A stretch of 63,575 bases of DNA, from positions 1-63,575 of the forward strand of contig NZ_JAGIKV010000033.1 in NCBI RefSeq assembly GCF_017874615.1, in the 5' to 3' direction. The notes below the pieces were generated by a model, which saw nothing but the letters and a program-made list of their open reading frames with translations, ran no database searches and was not told the origin of the DNA. Shown here one piece after another: positions 22,621-31,553 of this stretch (position 1 is the first letter of the stretch; each line of letters opens with the position of its first letter). The DNA comes from Paenibacillus xylanexedens. GTDB lineage: Bacteria; Bacillota; Bacilli; Paenibacillales; Paenibacillaceae. The translations under genes were made by a program, and so were the position numbers.

Positions 22621-22953
22621 CTACTTCTCAGATACCACCAAAGTAATGTGGCTAGTACGTTTGTTAATACGACTTGCACGTCCCATTGCACGAGGGCGGA
22701 AACGTTTCATTGTCGGTCCTTGGTTCACGTAAGCTTGCGAGATAACCAAGTTGTTAACATCCAAAGAATAGTTATGTTCCGCATTCGCAATAGCGGAGTT
22801 AAGCAACTTCTCAACGATTGGAGAAGCAGATTTCGGAGTGTGACGGAGAATGGCAACCGCCTCACCTACTTGCTTGCCACGAATCAAGTCAACAACGAGT
22901 TGAGCTTTACGAGGAGCAATCCGGATAAACTTAGCATGTGCTTTTGCTTCCAT
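22621..22953 (-). CDS. rplV: 50S ribosomal protein L22
   Basis: The 110-residue protein begins MEAKAHAKFIRIAPRKAQLV at ATG 22953, 7 bases after AAAGGAGG; a TTG further upstream is not the start. The exit-tunnel hairpin region GPTMKRFRPRAMGRASRINK is intact, without the deletions seen in macrolide-resistant mutants. Confidence 0.97.
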   Translation of the reverse strand: MEAKAHAKFIRIAPRKAQLVVDLIRGKQVGEAVAILRHTPKSASPIVEKLLNSAIANAEHNYSLDVNNLVISQAYVNQGPTMKRFRPRAMGRASRINKRTSHITLVVSEK

Positions 22954-22988
22954 TGTGTAACCTCCTTTCAAACATTAAAGATATTCAT

Positions 22989-23267
22989 TTATCTTCTTGT
23001 TTTCTTATCATCAGCAGTATGGCCTTTGTACGTACGGGTTGGAGCGAACTCACCCAGTTTGTGTCCGACCATGTCCTCAGTTACATACACTGGCACGTGT
23101 TTACGACCATCGTAAACGCCAAATGTGTGTCCGATGAATTGCGGGAAAATTGTAGAACGACGGGACCAGGTTTTGATCACATTCTTCTTACCTGAAGCTT
23201 CCATCTCTTCTACCTTTTTAAGCATGTAGCCATCAATGAATGGCCCTTTTTTCAAACTGCGACCCAT
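22989..23267 (-). CDS. rpsS: 30S ribosomal protein S19
   Basis: This 92-residue protein matches S19: MGRSLKKGPFIDGYMLKKVE, KTWSRRSTIFPQFIGHTFGV and HKLGEFAPTRTYKGH. S19 sits in the 30S head and forms an intersubunit bridge. It is preceded by a GGGAGG site. Confidence 0.98.
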   Translation of the reverse strand: MGRSLKKGPFIDGYMLKKVEEMEASGKKNVIKTWSRRSTIFPQFIGHTFGVYDGRKHVPVYVTEDMVGHKLGEFAPTRTYKGHTADDKKTRR

Positions 23268-23338
23268 GTGGAGATCCTCCCTTCAAACATAGCTATTGTG
23301 CATCCGCAGATGCCTCACGAAGTTATGCACAGTGTGTA

Positions 23339-24169
23339 TTACTTCGTGCGGCGGCGAATGATGTATTTATCAGAAGCTTTATTTTTCTTACGCGTTTTGT
23401 AACCAAGTGTAGGTTTACCCCATGGTGACATTGGCGATTTACGTCCGATTGGAGCACGACCTTCACCACCACCGTGTGGGTGATCGTTAGGGTTCATTAC
23501 TACACCACGAACCTCAGGACGTTTACCCAACCAACGGCTACGACCGGCTTTACCGATTTTGATGAGCTCGTGGTCTTGGTTACCTACAGATCCGATTGTC
23601 GCGCGGCAAACTTTCAAAATACGACGAACTTCTCCGGAAGAGAGACGAACGGAAACGTATTTTTCTTCTTTACCAAGCAATTGAGCTTCTGTACCAGCAG
23701 CACGAACCAATTGTCCGCCTTTACCTGGTTTCAACTCGATGTTGTGGATAACGGTACCTACTGGAATGTTTTCGAGTGGCAGTGCGTTACCGATTTTGAT
23801 GTCTGATTCAGGTCCGGAGAATACTTGATCTCCAACTTTCAAACCTTTAGGAGCGATGATATAACGTTTTTCACCATCAGCATAGTGAATCAGAGCGATG
23901 TTGGATGTACGGTTCGGGTCATACTCAATCGTAGCAACGCGGCCCGGTATTCCATCTTTAGTACGTTTGAAGTCAATGATACGGTATTTACGTTTGTGTC
24001 CACCACCATGGTGACGAACTGTAATTTTACCTTGGTTGTTGCGGCCTGCTTGTTTGCTCAACGGGGCCAACAACGATTTCTCCGGCTGATTTGTGGTGAT
24101 TTCCTCAAATGTAGAAACGGACATGTTCCGTCTTGCCGGGGATGTTGGTTTATACTTTTTGATTGGCAC
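23339..24169 (-). CDS. rplB: 50S ribosomal protein L2
   Basis: This 276-residue protein, required for peptidyl transferase activity and subunit joining, starts with GTG (24169) behind AAGGAGG. It has the SH3-like core (RYIIAPKGLKVGDQVFSG) and the conserved C-terminal PEVRGVVMNPNDHPHGGGEG with the essential histidine. Confidence 0.98.
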   Translation of the reverse strand: MPIKKYKPTSPARRNMSVSTFEEITTNQPEKSLLAPLSKQAGRNNQGKITVRHHGGGHKRKYRIIDFKRTKDGIPGRVATIEYDPNRTSNIALIHYADGEKRYIIAPKGLKVGDQVFSGPESDIKIGNALPLENIPVGTVIHNIELKPGKGGQLVRAAGTEAQLLGKEEKYVSVRLSSGEVRRILKVCRATIGSVGNQDHELIKIGKAGRSRWLGKRPEVRGVVMNPNDHPHGGGEGRAPIGRKSPMSPWGKPTLGYKTRKKNKASDKYIIRRRTK

Positions 24170-24199
24170 TGGGTTTCCCTCCTTACTTCAAAAATTCAA

Positions 24200-24490
24200 T
24201 TATACAGTTTCAAAGAACTCAAGCGTTTTGCTGTCTTTTGTCAACGTTACAAACGCTTTTTTCCATTCGCTAGTATATCCGGAATAACGTCCGTACCGTT
24301 TCGGCTTAGCTGGAACACGAAGCGTGTTCACGTTTTTCACTTTTACATTGAAAATAGCTTCTACTGCCTTTTTGATCTCGGTTTTGTTTGCACGGATATC
24401 GACTTCAAATACATATTTCAAGTCGTTCATCATGTCAGCAGTACGTTCCGTAATAATCGGACGTTTTACAATATCACGAGGATCCTTCAT
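24200..24490 (-). CDS. rplW: 50S ribosomal protein L23
   Basis: This 96-residue protein matches L23 (DIVKRPIITERTADMMNDLK, YVFEVDIRANKTEIKKAVEA). L23 is the docking site for trigger factor and SRP at the exit tunnel. The start ATG overlaps the rplD stop by one base (TAATG). Confidence 0.97.
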   Translation of the reverse strand: MKDPRDIVKRPIITERTADMMNDLKYVFEVDIRANKTEIKKAVEAIFNVKVKNVNTLRVPAKPKRYGRYSGYTSEWKKAFVTLTKDSKTLEFFETV

Positions 24491-25113
24491 TACGCGAGCA
24501 CCTCCTCTACCTTCTGAACTGCTTCTTTCGTAATGATCAATTTGTCGTGCGAGAGCACGTCAAGAACATTAATACCGTCAGCAGCTACGAATTTCACGCC
24601 TGGAATATTCCGTGCGGAAAGAGCTACATTATCATCATAGCTAGGAGCTACGATCAAAGCTTTACGCCCCACTTTGAGGTTACTCAAGATGGCTGCGAAT
24701 TCTTTAGTTTTAGGCGTACTCAACGTGAGAGCGTCCAAAACGATAATGTCATTGTCAAGCACTTTGGATGAAAGGGCTGATTTGATCGCCAAGCGGCGAA
24801 CTTTCTTAGGCAGTTTATACGCATAGCTCCGTGGTGTTGGACCAAATACGATACCGCCGCCTTTCCATTGTGGTGAACGAATTGAACCTTGACGAGCGCG
24901 ACCTGTACCTTTTTGTTTCCAAGGCTTACGTCCACCGCCACGAACTTCAGAACGTCCTTTTACTTTGTGGGTACCTTGACGAAGGGAAGCGCGTTGCATA
25001 AGAACTGCATCGTACAGAACGTGTTGGTTCGGCTCAATTCCGAAAACCGCATCGTTCAATTCAACTTCGCCTACTTGGCTACCATCTACATTGTAAACTG
25101 ATACTTTTGGCAT
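24490..25113 (-). CDS. rplD: 50S ribosomal protein L4
   Basis: This 207-residue protein has L4 signatures: RQGTHKVKGRSEVRGGGRKP and WKQKGTGRARQGSIRSPQW in the tunnel loop, then KVRRLAIKSALSSK. In E. coli L4 autoregulates the S10 operon; that mechanism is not assumed here. It lies 25 bases after rplC. Confidence 0.98.
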   Translation of the reverse strand: MPKVSVYNVDGSQVGEVELNDAVFGIEPNQHVLYDAVLMQRASLRQGTHKVKGRSEVRGGGRKPWKQKGTGRARQGSIRSPQWKGGGIVFGPTPRSYAYKLPKKVRRLAIKSALSSKVLDNDIIVLDALTLSTPKTKEFAAILSNLKVGRKALIVAPSYDDNVALSARNIPGVKFVAADGINVLDVLSHDKLIITKEAVQKVEEVLA

Positions 25114-25138
25114 TTTGTGTTCCTCCTTTCTTCAGTGG

Positions 25139-25762
25139 TTATTTTTTCACCGTTTCTTTAACTCTAATGAGACTGTTTTTCGGTCCAGGAATGGAACCTT
25201 TCACGAGCAACACATTACGCTCAGCGTCTACTTTAACTACTTCAAGACGTTGGATTGTAATAGTATCATGTCCCATGTGTCCTGGCAGGCGTTTGCCTTT
25301 AGGAACGCGGTTAGCTTGGATCGAACCCATTGAACCAGGGCCACGGTGGTAACGCGAACCGTGTGACATAGGTCCAGTGCTTTGTCCCCAACGTTTGATA
25401 ACGCCGGCAAAACCTTTACCTTTAGAAATACCCGTTACGTCAACGAATTCGCCTTCAGCGAAAATGTCAGCTTTCAGTTCTTGGCCAACTTCATATTCTG
25501 CGATGTTGATACCGCGAACTTCACGAACGTAGCGCTTAGGGGCAGTGTTCGCTTTTTTAGCGTGACCTGCTTCTGGCTTGTTAGCATTTTTCTCTTTCTT
25601 ATCGGAGTAACCGATTTGAATTGCTTCGTAGCCATCGTTCTCAATGTCTTTCTTTTGCAAAACAACACAAGGGCCTGCTTCGATAACCGTTACTGGAACG
25701 ACGTTACCTTCAGGAGTAAATACTTGAGTCATTCCGAGTTTTTTTCCTAAGATTGCTTTCAT
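25139..25762 (-). CDS. rplC: 50S ribosomal protein L3
   Basis: This 207-residue protein matches L3: MKAILGKKLGMTQVFTPEGN, DVTGISKGKGFAGVIKRWGQ, SHGSRYHRGPGSMGS (the arm near the peptidyl transferase centre). It is a primary assembly protein. The ATG follows AAAGAGGTG. Confidence 0.98.
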   Translation of the reverse strand: MKAILGKKLGMTQVFTPEGNVVPVTVIEAGPCVVLQKKDIENDGYEAIQIGYSDKKEKNANKPEAGHAKKANTAPKRYVREVRGINIAEYEVGQELKADIFAEGEFVDVTGISKGKGFAGVIKRWGQSTGPMSHGSRYHRGPGSMGSIQANRVPKGKRLPGHMGHDTITIQRLEVVKVDAERNVLLVKGSIPGPKNSLIRVKETVKK

Positions 25763-25808
25763 GTTGACACCTCTTTTCCTTTATACATGGTCTTTGTTGT
25801 AGCTTGTA

Positions 25809-26117
25809 TTACAATTTAATTTCGATATCTACACCGGACGGCAGATCCAAGCGCATCAAGGCATCCACAGTTTGTGGAGTCGGGTTAACGATGTCGATCA
25901 AACGTTTGTGTGTACGTTGTTCGAATTGTTCCCGAGAATCCTTGTACTTGTGCACCGCACGAAGAATAGTAATGATTTGTTTTTCAGTAGGAAGCGGAAT
26001 CGGACCGGATACACCAGCACCCGAACGTTTTGCTGTTTCAACAATTTTCTCCGCGGATTGATCAAGAATTCTGTGGTCGTAAGCTTTCAAACGAATACGA
26101 ATTTTTTGCTTTGCCAT
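25809..26117 (-). CDS. rpsJ: 30S ribosomal protein S10
   Basis: The 102-residue protein begins MAKQKIRIRLKAYDHRILDQ at ATG 26117 behind GAAGGAGGG. S10 acts in the 30S head and, as NusE, in antitermination; with NusG (42.4 kb) it links translation and transcription. The same frame is open for 24 codons upstream through the leader, but without a ribosome site. It heads the S10-spc-alpha superoperon. Confidence 0.98.
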   Translation of the reverse strand: MAKQKIRIRLKAYDHRILDQSAEKIVETAKRSGAGVSGPIPLPTEKQIITILRAVHKYKDSREQFEQRTHKRLIDIVNPTPQTVDALMRLDLPSGVDIEIKL

Positions 26118-26283
26118 TTTAGTCCCTCCTTCTATCGCCCAATTTTTTATCGGACATACTCCGTGAAAATTTTCTAGCCACTCTCCCATGGCAAAGGGGC
26201 CGGGTGTGCCAGTAACCTCTCACATCATCGCAACGTCACAGAACAACATTCATTATTATATAGAAAAGATAGGCGTATTGCAA
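26118..26283 (-). promoter_or_regulatory. S10 operon promoter and leader
   Basis: -35 TTGCAA (26278-26283) and a perfect -10 TATAAT (26255-26260) are separated by 17 bases. They start a leader of about 130 bases before rpsJ. The leader contains the phrase CACACCCGGCCCCTTTGCCA, which I remember as similar upstream of Bacillus rpsJ, suggesting a conserved element. No classical terminator-type attenuator is visible. The rest of the tuf-rpsJ gap (26284-26440) shows nothing clear. Confidence 0.8.
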
Positions 26284-26442
26284 GCATATTTAAGAAAAAC
26301 ATTTAAACTTATCTTTTCTGATGAAATGACTTCGTTTATTGCAGTGTTAATCCTCAATATCCAGGCTGCCTTGCCAATCCTTCTAAACACGTAAATGATG
26401 TTCATTTCGTATGACGCAGGTTCCGAACTTTAAACATAATAA

Positions 26443-26478
26443 AAGAGTTCTCTATCCGATGTCGGATAAAGAACTCTT
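26443..26478 (-). terminator. Terminator of the str operon (after tuf)
   Basis: A 17-bp near-perfect stem (26443-26459 with 26462-26478, one two-base internal mismatch) is followed on the minus strand by TTATT. It lies 75 bases past the tuf stop codon and separates the str group from the S10 operon. Confidence 0.8.
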
Positions 26479-26553
26479 CCGAAGCTTCGTTACAATACAA
26501 TGTTACTCGTTCCAGTACACTGTTACATATGCTTTATTCAGCGTTAAGCCGAA

Positions 26554-27744
26554 TTATTTTTGGATAGATGCTACGGAACCGGCACCTACTGTACGTCCGC
26601 CTTCACGAATGGAGAATTTAGTTCCTTCTTCAATCGCGATTGGGGAGATCAGGGAAACAGTAACAGTGATGTTATCACCAGGCATTACCATTTCAGTACC
26701 TTCAGGCAAGTTGATGATGCCTGTTACGTCAGTTGTACGGAAGTAGAACTGTGGACGGTAACCAGTGAAGAATGGTTTGTGACGTCCGCCCTCTTCTTTA
26801 GTCAGAACGTAGATTTGAGCTGTGAATTCTGTGTGTGGCTTAACAGAACCTGGTTTTGCAAGTACTTGACCACGCTCGATTTGAGTACGGTCAACACCAC
26901 GCAACAATGCACCGATGTTGTCACCCGCTTGAGCGGAATCCAACAATTTACGGAACATCTCAACGCCTGTTACAACGGATTTTTTAGTTTCTTCAGTGAT
27001 ACCAACGATTTCGATCTCTTCGCCGACTTTAACAGTACCACGCTCTACACGGCCAGTAGCAACAGTACCACGACCAGTGATGGAGAATACGTCCTCGACA
27101 GGCATCAAGAAAGGCTTGTCAGTTTGACGCTCAGGCAGTGGGATGTAAGTGTCGATCTCTTTGAACATCTCAATGATTTTTTGAGCCCATTCGCCATCTG
27201 GGTTTGCCAGAGCTTCACGAGCGGATCCACGAGTGATTGGAGTATCGTCACCTGGGAACTCATATTCGTTAAGAAGGTCGCGAACTTCCATCTCAACCAA
27301 TTCCAACAACTCTTCGTCTTCAACCATGTCACATTTGTTCAAAAATACAACAATGTAAGGTACGCCTACTTGACGGGAGAGCAAGATGTGCTCACGAGTT
27401 TGTGGCATTGGGCCGTCTGCTGCGGATACTACCAAGATAGCTCCATCCATTTGAGCCGCGCCAGTGATCATGTTTTTAACATAGTCGGCGTGACCTGGGC
27501 AGTCAACGTGAGCGTAGTGACGAGTGTCAGTTTCGTACTCAACGTGTGATGTGGAGATTGTGATACCGCGTTCGCGCTCTTCTGGAGCTTTGTCGATTTG
27601 GTCGAATGCAATTGCAGCACCACCGTAAGTTTTGGACAATACAGTTGTGATTGCAGCAGTCAGAGTTGTTTTACCGTGATCGACGTGACCGATAGTACCG
27701 ATGTTAACGTGGGGTTTATTACGTTCGTATTTAGCCTTTGCCAT
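26554..27744 (-). CDS. tuf: Elongation factor Tu
   Basis: This 396-residue GTPase delivers aminoacyl-tRNA to the ribosome. Motifs are the P-loop GHVDHGKT, switch II DCPGHADYVKNM, NKCDMVEDEE, and the beta-barrel domains 2 and 3 ending SVASIQK. It follows fusA by 95 bases with AAGGAGG. Single copy in this window. Confidence 0.99.
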   Translation of the reverse strand: MAKAKYERNKPHVNIGTIGHVDHGKTTLTAAITTVLSKTYGGAAIAFDQIDKAPEERERGITISTSHVEYETDTRHYAHVDCPGHADYVKNMITGAAQMDGAILVVSAADGPMPQTREHILLSRQVGVPYIVVFLNKCDMVEDEELLELVEMEVRDLLNEYEFPGDDTPITRGSAREALANPDGEWAQKIIEMFKEIDTYIPLPERQTDKPFLMPVEDVFSITGRGTVATGRVERGTVKVGEEIEIVGITEETKKSVVTGVEMFRKLLDSAQAGDNIGALLRGVDRTQIERGQVLAKPGSVKPHTEFTAQIYVLTKEEGGRHKPFFTGYRPQFYFRTTDVTGIINLPEGTEMVMPGDNITVTVSLISPIAIEEGTKFSIREGGRTVGAGSVASIQK

Positions 27745-27839
27745 TTGAACGTGGCCTCCTTAAAATTATAATTTTATGTTTTCACTGAATGAAGTGCTCC
27801 GAATTGAATTCTTATGCACTTGCATCCAGTGTGAGAAAA

Positions 27840-29918
27840 CTACTCGGTGCCTTTTGTTTTGGCAACGATTTCTTCAGCGATGCTCTTAGGAACTTCTTCA
27901 TAGTGAGAGAGTTCCATGGAGAATACGCCGCGTCCTTGAGTACCGGAACGAAGAGTTGTAGAGTAACCAAACATTTCAGACAAAGGCACCTTAGCACGAA
28001 TGATTTGAGCTCCACTACGGGAATCCATACCTTCAATGCGGCCACGACGGGAGTTCAACATTCCCATTACGTCACCCATGTACTCTTCCGGAACAGTTAC
28101 TTCTACTTTCATGATTGGCTCAAGCAGAACTGGTTTACATTTGTCTTTAGCCGCTTTAAGCGCCATAGATCCGGCAATTTTAAATGCCATCTCATTGGAA
28201 TCGACATCATGGTAAGATCCGTCTACAATTGTAGCCTTAACGTCTACAAGCGGGAAGCCTGCAATAACGCCGTTTTTCATTTGCTCTTCAATCCCTGACA
28301 GTGCAGGTTGAATGTATTCTCTTGGTACGGAACCACCGACAACCTTACTTTCGAACTGGCTGCCTGTACCCGGCTCGAGAGGTTCGAATTCAACCCATAC
28401 GTGACCGTATTGACCACGACCACCGGATTGACGTACGAATTTACCTTCAACGCGCGCTGGAGCACGGAATGTTTCACGGTAAGCTACTTGTGGTTTACCC
28501 ACAGTAGTTTCAACCTTGAACTCACGACGCATACGGTCGATGATGATATCAAGGTGAAGCTCACCCATACCTGCCAAGATCGTTTGGCCTGTTTCTTCGT
28601 CAGTATGAGCACGAAGAGTTGGATCCTCTTCAGTCAACTTACCGAGAGCAACACCCAGTTTATCCTGGTCAGCTTTGGTTTTAGGTTCAACAGCGATTTC
28701 GATAACCGGATCAGGGAAGTTCATTGACTCCAGGATAACCGGATTTTTCTCATCACATAGTGTATCACCTGTACCCGTATCTTTCAAACCTACGGCAGCT
28801 GCAATATCACCGGAGTAAACTACAGTGATTTCTTGACGACTGTTCGCATGCATTTGAAGGATACGACCGATACGCTCACGCTTGTTTTTAGTGGCATTCA
28901 ATACATATGATCCGGATTGAAGAACACCGGAGTATACGCGGAAGAATGTCAATTTACCAACGTAAGGGTCTGTCATAATTTTGAATGCCAATGCGGAGAA
29001 TGGCTCTTCATCGGATGACTTACGAATTGCTTCAGTTCCATCTTCAAGATGTCCCGTGATCGATGCAACATCTGTTGGAGCTGGCAAGTAGTCGATAACA
29101 GCATCCAACATCAGTTGAACACCTTTGTTACGATATGAGGATCCACAGATAACTGGGAATATCTTAACATCTACAACACCTTTACGGAGTACGGTTTTGA
29201 TCTCATCAATTGTGATCTCTTCGCCTTCCAGGTATTTCATTGTCAATTCTTCATCCAGTTCAGCAACGCGCTCAATCAACTCGTTGCGAAGTTCTTCAAC
29301 TTGATCTGCAAATTCCGCAGGAATTTCGACTTCTTCGATATCTTGTCCCAGGTCATCTTTGTACATATGAGCCTTTTGAGCAACGATATCGATGATGCCT
29401 TTGAAATCATTTTCAGCGCCGATTGGAAGTTGAATCGCAACAGCGTTCGCTTGAAGGCGATCACGCATGTCAGATACAACGTTCAGGAAGTCAGCACCGA
29501 TGATATCCATTTTGTTTACATATGCGATACGAGGTACGCCGTACTTGTCAGCCTGTCTCCATACGGTTTCGGACTGAGGCTCAACGCCTTCTTTCGCACT
29601 GAATACACCAACTGCTCCGTCCAATACACGAAGGGAACGTTCAACTTCAACAGTGAAGTCAACGTGTCCCGGGGTATCAATAATATTAACGCGGTGGCCT
29701 TTCCAAGCAGCGGTAGTTGCAGCGGAAGTAATCGTAATTCCGCGCTCCTGCTCTTGCTCCATCCAGTCCATTGTCGCAGCGCCTTCGTGAACTTCACCGA
29801 TTTTGTGCGTACGTCCTGTGTAGAACAAGATCCGCTCAGTTGTAGTGGTTTTACCCGCATCAATATGAGCCATGATCCCGATATTACGTGTATTTTTTAA
29901 GGAGAACTCTCTAGCCAT
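27840..29918 (-). CDS. fusA: Elongation factor G
   Basis: This 692-residue translocase has the P-loop AHIDAGKTTTTERIL, DTPGHVDFTVEVERS, and NKMDIIGADF, followed by domains II-V with GMGELHLDI and a C-terminal MFGYSTTLRSGTQGRG. It is full length and lies between rpsG and tuf in the standard str order. Confidence 0.99.
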   Translation of the reverse strand: MAREFSLKNTRNIGIMAHIDAGKTTTTERILFYTGRTHKIGEVHEGAATMDWMEQEQERGITITSAATTAAWKGHRVNIIDTPGHVDFTVEVERSLRVLDGAVGVFSAKEGVEPQSETVWRQADKYGVPRIAYVNKMDIIGADFLNVVSDMRDRLQANAVAIQLPIGAENDFKGIIDIVAQKAHMYKDDLGQDIEEVEIPAEFADQVEELRNELIERVAELDEELTMKYLEGEEITIDEIKTVLRKGVVDVKIFPVICGSSYRNKGVQLMLDAVIDYLPAPTDVASITGHLEDGTEAIRKSSDEEPFSALAFKIMTDPYVGKLTFFRVYSGVLQSGSYVLNATKNKRERIGRILQMHANSRQEITVVYSGDIAAAVGLKDTGTGDTLCDEKNPVILESMNFPDPVIEIAVEPKTKADQDKLGVALGKLTEEDPTLRAHTDEETGQTILAGMGELHLDIIIDRMRREFKVETTVGKPQVAYRETFRAPARVEGKFVRQSGGRGQYGHVWVEFEPLEPGTGSQFESKVVGGSVPREYIQPALSGIEEQMKNGVIAGFPLVDVKATIVDGSYHDVDSNEMAFKIAGSMALKAAKDKCKPVLLEPIMKVEVTVPEEYMGDVMGMLNSRRGRIEGMDSRSGAQIIRAKVPLSEMFGYSTTLRSGTQGRGVFSMELSHYEEVPKSIAEEIVAKTKGTE

Positions 29919-29966
29919 GAAATGGGTCTCCCTTCAAAATTGAAGTTTTTTATTGTGAACTGAATC

Positions 29967-30437
29967 CTACCAACGGTAGTGAGCAAACGCTTTGTTCGCT
30001 TCAGCCATTTTGTGCGTATCTTCACGTTTTTTAACGGAAGCGCCTGTGTTGTTGGAAGCGTCGATGATCTCAGCCGCCAAACGCTCTTCCATTGTTTTCT
30101 CACCGCGGTTGCGGGAGTAGTTCACGAGCCAACGTAATCCCAGAGCAGTACGTCTCTCTGGTTTCACCTCGATTGGTACTTGGTAGTTGGCACCGCCGAC
30201 ACGGCGAGCTTTAACTTCCAGGACTGGCATGATGTTCTTGATTGCTGCTTCAAATACTTCCATAGGGTCATTACCCGTACGTTCTTGAATCAACTTGAAC
30301 GCATTATACAGAATGCTTTGAGCAACACCGCGTTTTCCACCGATCATGATGCGGTTGATTAAACGAGTAACCAACTTGCTGTTGTATAACGGATCAGGCA
30401 GAACGTCTCTTTTCGTAACTGGACCTTTGCGTGGCAT
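29967..30437 (-). CDS. rpsG: 30S ribosomal protein S7
   Basis: This 156-residue protein has S7 signatures: MPRKGPVTKRDVLPDPLYNS, RLINRIMIGGKRGVAQSILY, RVGGANYQVPIEVKPERR and the helical tail ending NKAFAHYRW. It nucleates the 30S head. It lies about 90 bases after rpsL. Confidence 0.98.
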   Translation of the reverse strand: MPRKGPVTKRDVLPDPLYNSKLVTRLINRIMIGGKRGVAQSILYNAFKLIQERTGNDPMEVFEAAIKNIMPVLEVKARRVGGANYQVPIEVKPERRTALGLRWLVNYSRNRGEKTMEERLAAEIIDASNNTGASVKKREDTHKMAEANKAFAHYRW

Positions 30438-30524
30438 GGATATCCCCCTTTCTTTCTTGTTCAGCAGATCCTGTACCTTCCAGACTTAGACCAGAAGGCT
30501 TTCAGGCTATCTGCCTATAATAGT

Positions 30525-30947
30525 TTAGGCTTTTTTAGCTTTTGGACGTTTAGCGCCGTATTTCGAACGAGCTTGCATACGGTTGTTTACACCAGCAGTA
30601 TCGAGAGCTCCACGAACGATGTGATAACGAACTCCTGCAAGGTCTTTAACTTTACCTCCGCGGATCAATACCACACTGTGCTCTTGAAGGTTATGTCCGA
30701 TTCCCGGGATATAAGCAGTAACCTCGAGACGGTTCGTTAAACGAACACGGGCATACTTACGAAGTGCAGAGTTTGGTTTACGCGGAGTCATTGTACCTAC
30801 ACGAGTGCAGACACCACGTTTTTGTGGGGCACTGATGTTAGTAGATTCACGTTTCAAAGCGTTGAATCCTTTTTGCAAAGCTGGAGATTTTGACTTCTCA
30901 ACTTTTGCTTGACGTCCTTTACGAACCAGTTGGTTAATAGTTGGCAT
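30525..30947 (-). CDS. rpsL: 30S ribosomal protein S12
   Basis: This 140-residue decoding-centre protein has S12 signatures (MPTINQLVRKGRQAK, KRGVCTRVGTMTP, SALRKYARVRLTN, GHNLQEHSVVLIRGGKVKDL). Residue 56 is Arg (codon CGT, 30780-30782), where most bacteria have the Lys that is mutated in streptomycin-resistant strains (Lys43 with Met in E. coli). The other hotspot (GIGHNLQEH region, Lys-Asp after GGKV) is unchanged. The ATG follows GGGGGTGG. Confidence 0.98.
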   Translation of the reverse strand: MPTINQLVRKGRQAKVEKSKSPALQKGFNALKRESTNISAPQKRGVCTRVGTMTPRKPNSALRKYARVRLTNRLEVTAYIPGIGHNLQEHSVVLIRGGKVKDLAGVRYHIVRGALDTAGVNNRMQARSKYGAKRPKAKKA

Positions 30948-31097
30948 GTGATTGCCACCCCCTTCCTCAAATATTCATGTTTCTTTATAAACCTCTTTGC
31001 ACTAAGTCCACAGACCCAGGCGGTTCATAAAAAGACAAATGAAAAGTTTTTGCCTTGGAGAATCCTTAAAAGTTCTCGGACAAAAACGTTCCTTACC

Positions 31098-31349
31098 CTA
31101 TGATTTTACGACAGCAGCCATAGCTGCTCCTACTCCAATCCCGCAAGCCTTGCCGAGATTTTTCATTGTATCCACTTTCGTGCATTTCACATTGTGTTGT
31201 TCACACAAAGCAATGATTTTGGAAGTAAGCTGCGGATCACTATCTTCTGCGACATAGACTTCAGAAGCCATACCTGTCTGCACCATCCGCATGGTCTGTT
31301 TGGTACCTATTTTGACATGAGCATCTTGCAAGGCTTTTTCATTAGACAT
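31098..31349 (-). CDS. rplGB: L7Ae-family kink-turn-binding protein (YbxF type)
   Basis: This 83-residue protein has the L7Ae/L30e fold: KIGTKQTMRMVQTGMASEVY, VAEDSDPQLTSKIIALCEQH, and the Gly-rich LGKACGIGVGAAMA. B. subtilis YbxF, in the same place between rpoC and rpsL, binds kink-turn RNA and associates with ribosomes during growth. It is the first gene of the str unit, with GGAGGA and its own promoter 60 bases upstream. Confidence 0.9.
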   Translation of the reverse strand: MSNEKALQDAHVKIGTKQTMRMVQTGMASEVYVAEDSDPQLTSKIIALCEQHNVKCTKVDTMKNLGKACGIGVGAAMAAVVKS

Positions 31350-31403
31350 TGTGTATTCCTCCGAATAGAACCATGTACAATCAGCTGCCCACGCACCTTT
31401 GAT

Positions 31404-31432
31404 ATATTAGCATCTAGCGCAAGCAATGTCAA
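31404..31432 (-). promoter_or_regulatory. str operon promoter
   Basis: A perfect -35 TTGACA (31427-31432) and extended -10 TGCTAATAT (TAATAT at 31404-31409) are separated by 17 bases. It drives rplGB-rpsL-rpsG-fusA-tuf. Confidence 0.8.
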
Positions 31433-31529
31433 TGCTAATCCTAAAACATTTTTTAAAAGTTTACGTACATCAGGATTCGTCCGCCTGTATCATACAAACG
31501 TCCGTCTCCTGACGCACAAAACTTTCACT

Positions 31530-31547
31530 CTCCTCTAATGAGGAGAA
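31530..31547 (-). terminator. Weak hairpin after rpoC
   Basis: TCTCCTC (31530-31536) and GAGGAGA (31541-31547) form a 7-bp hairpin with a TAAT loop just after the rpoC stop. There is no immediate T-run, so termination is probably partial; it may act in RNA processing. Confidence 0.4.
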
Positions 31548-31553
31548 ATATAT

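Noticed and set aside
26560..27549. A 329-codon open frame on the plus strand
   Set aside because: Antisense to tuf, no start signal, no domain resemblance.
31530..31547. A full terminator after rpoC
   Set aside because: The hairpin is only 7 bp and has no T-run, so it was kept as a weak element and not called a strong terminator.
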